The notes under the pieces were generated by a model that was not told where the DNA came from, searched no databases, and worked only from the letters and a program-made list of their open reading frames with translations. Of a DNA stretch of 14,739 nucleotides, positions 13,148 through 14,739 are shown in pieces. Each line of letters starts with the position of its first letter. Position 1 is the first letter of the stretch. Position numbers and translations under genes: made by a program. This stretch comes from Pseudomonadota bacterium (GTDB taxonomy: Bacteria > Pseudomonadota > Gammaproteobacteria > Burkholderiales > Rhodocyclaceae): positions 1 to 14,739 of the forward strand of contig JAJZPJ010000050.1 in the NCBI GenBank assembly GCA_021811225.1. Direction: 5' to 3'.

Positions 13148-14713
13148 TCAGCGTAACGGCGGCGTATTCCAGCGCTGGACGGCGACCACCAGGTGGCCCT
13201 TCGCGCTCAGCGAACGCGGACCGTCCGCCAGGGTCGCCACCGCCGACAGGTTGCCGACGTTGTCCAGACCGTGCCGGGCGGGATTGGGGCCCGCCTGGGC
13301 GGGCATGAACTGGCCATTGGGTTCCATGACGCCGGCGAACTTGAGGTCGTCGTTGGCCTTGGCCGTCGCATCGTAATTCTCGACGTGCCATTTCGCCTTC
13401 ACCGGACCGAGGCGGATGTCGTCGGCGGTGCCGGCCTTACCGTCCGGTCCGTCGAGATAGGCGATCGCCTGGAACTGCGCCGACACCCGGGGGATGGGGC
13501 TGCCGCCGCCGCCCAGGCGGGCGATGGCGAAGGCCGGTTCGACGCGCAGCGCATCGATCCGACGGTACAGGGCGATTCTCGCGGCCTTGGCGCTATCTCC
13601 CTCGCCGATGTCGCGCCAGCCGATCGTCGCCCCCTTGGCCACCGTCAGGGTGAGGCGAACCTCGTCGGCAGAAACGCGCCGCAAGCTGTCTATCTTGACG
13701 CCGGGTCCCAGATCGTAGCGGTCGCCGAGCTTCACGCCGGACAGACGCACGGTCGTGGTCTCGCCGGTCTTGATGAAGGCCGGCGAGACCGCCAGGACGG
13801 TGCCCGGCGCGGCGGCAGCGACGCGCACCGCGCCGAACTGGGCGCCGACCTCGTCGGCATCGCGCAGGAACCAGCGGCCGGACATTTTCTTGCCGTCCGC
13901 GCTCAGGGCGAAGATCGATTCGACCTCCTGATTTCCCAGCCGGGCCGCGCCGCGCCATTCATAGCCGGTATAGACGATGGCGTGGCCCTGACCGGTGAGC
14001 CGATCGCCGTCGTCGTAGCGCAATGCGTACCTGACCCGGTAGCGGTCTGCGCCCTGGGCATGGACGTACATGTAGCCGGTGTACTCGCCCCAACCGGGCC
14101 GGTTGCCGACCACGCGCCAGGTTCCGGTGGGGGGAACATGCCGGGCCTTCTGCCATTGCCGCCAGGCCGCGGTGTGCAGCGGGTAGCGCTTGGCCAACTC
14201 GGGCGCCACCTGATTCAGGGCCAGATCCAGCCAGTTCCGATCCCGGCCCATGGCCGAGTATTCGATGCTGGGAAACTGTCCGACGTGCGTTTCCACCAGC
14301 TTCCGCCACTCGCCGACGTCGCGCCTTTGCAGCGCCACCCGGCCGAAGCTGTGACAGCGGGCGCACATTTGTTTCAGCTCCTGGTTCGGCACGACATCCT
14401 GGACGTTGGGCCGGCGCTCGATCAGGAAGCGGTAGGGGGCGCTCTCCGAGGGCGCCAAGCCCTGCTTGTCGGCCAGGTACTTGACCAGGATCTGGCGATC
14501 ATGCCGCGACACCTTGACCTGGTGCCAGACGCCCATGCGCACGATGGTCATTTCCCAGCCTTCCGGACTCTTGCGGATATCCGATATCCGCTGGAAGGTC
14601 TTGCCCTCCAGGTGGCAGGCGCCGCACTTCGCGGTCAGCAACTGCACCGGCGATTCGCCGGCCGACGCCGCCGCGGCAAACACCGCCAGCATGCCGATGA
14701 ACAGACCCCGCAT
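13148..14713 (-). CDS. qhpA: Quinohemoprotein amine dehydrogenase alpha subunit (diheme cytochrome c)
   Basis: This is the large periplasmic subunit of QHNDH, which oxidises primary amines to aldehydes and passes electrons from CTQ through two c-type hemes to an external acceptor. The 521-residue product begins with a signal peptide (about residues 1-18, ending ASA). It has two heme-attachment motifs, CGACH at 30-34 and CARCH at 117-121, in the N-terminal diheme domain. The rest (about 180-521) is beta-rich sequence typical of the C-terminal domains of this subunit. Length is normal for the family. The ATG at 14713 is preceded by GAGG four bases upstream. The frame stays open to the window edge, so a slightly earlier start cannot be excluded, but the signal peptide supports this one. 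It is the first qhp gene in the window and qhpD follows after 11 bases. Identification is strong because all partner genes follow. Confidence 0.93.
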   Translation of the reverse strand: MRGLFIGMLAVFAAAASAGESPVQLLTAKCGACHLEGKTFQRISDIRKSPEGWEMTIVRMGVWHQVKVSRHDRQILVKYLADKQGLAPSESAPYRFLIERRPNVQDVVPNQELKQMCARCHSFGRVALQRRDVGEWRKLVETHVGQFPSIEYSAMGRDRNWLDLALNQVAPELAKRYPLHTAAWRQWQKARHVPPTGTWRVVGNRPGWGEYTGYMYVHAQGADRYRVRYALRYDDGDRLTGQGHAIVYTGYEWRGAARLGNQEVESIFALSADGKKMSGRWFLRDADEVGAQFGAVRVAAAAPGTVLAVSPAFIKTGETTTVRLSGVKLGDRYDLGPGVKIDSLRRVSADEVRLTLTVAKGATIGWRDIGEGDSAKAARIALYRRIDALRVEPAFAIARLGGGGSPIPRVSAQFQAIAYLDGPDGKAGTADDIRLGPVKAKWHVENYDATAKANDDLKFAGVMEPNGQFMPAQAGPNPARHGLDNVGNLSAVATLADGPRSLSAKGHLVVAVQRWNTPPLR

Positions 14714-14739
14714 CCAGCCTCGAAACGCGCCGAGGCCAT

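Noticed and set aside
11823..13376. A 517-codon open frame on the plus strand
   Set aside because: Antisense shadow of qhpD and the end of qhpA. Composition is arbitrary and no motif or ribosome site was seen.

Overview
The window is GC-rich, densely packed proteobacterial DNA. My best guess from the gene content and protein style is a betaproteobacterium such as a Rhodocyclales-type facultative denitrifier. That placement is inference, because there is no rRNA or other marker here. Almost everything lies on the minus strand in two long operons, with one small plus-strand regulator gene between them. No tRNA, rRNA, CRISPR array or insertion sequence was seen.

Right part (14713 down to 6034, minus strand): a near-complete quinohemoprotein amine dehydrogenase (QHNDH) operon in the order qhpA-qhpD-qhpC-qhpB-qhpF-qhpE. 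QhpA is the periplasmic diheme subunit and QhpB the beta-propeller subunit. QhpC is the small subunit that carries cysteine tryptophylquinone (CTQ) and three extra Cys-to-acid thioether crosslinks. QhpD is the radical SAM enzyme that makes those crosslinks, QhpE the subtilisin-like protease that removes the QhpC leader, and QhpF the ABC exporter. In the operons I know, a flavin monooxygenase, QhpG, follows qhpE and hydroxylates the future CTQ tryptophan using O2. No QhpG is present here. Its position is taken by two translationally coupled peptidase-U32-family genes (7040-7903 and 6034-7038). Their lengths, order-independent pairing and cysteine patterns match UbiV and UbiU, the Fe-S pair that hydroxylates the ubiquinone ring without oxygen. 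The leading hypothesis is an O2-independent route to tryptophylquinone biogenesis.

Middle (5386-6033): a ribbon-helix-helix protein gene on the plus strand, with a recognisable sigma70-type promoter and a perfect 19-bp tandem duplication that doubles its start codon. Two hairpins lie just past the end of the qhp operon.

Left part (5385 down to 54, minus strand): a tight run of twelve genes that looks like a sulfur-transfer system. It holds two YeeE/YedE (thiosulfate-transporter type) membrane proteins that together are the size of one transporter, a TusA-like sulfur carrier, three very small membrane proteins (one only 30 aa, one ending in a Gly-rich tail with a terminal Cys), a membrane-anchored rhodanese-like protein lacking catalytic cysteines, two DsrE-like proteins, a 61-aa unknown, a periplasmic active rhodanese and a c-type cytochrome. 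Start/stop overlaps (for example at 3614-3617, 2403-2406 and 677-680) show that the genes are translated together. The likely overall job is to release sulfane sulfur in the periplasm, move it across the inner membrane and hand it to cytoplasmic carriers. The exact substrate cannot be read from the sequence.
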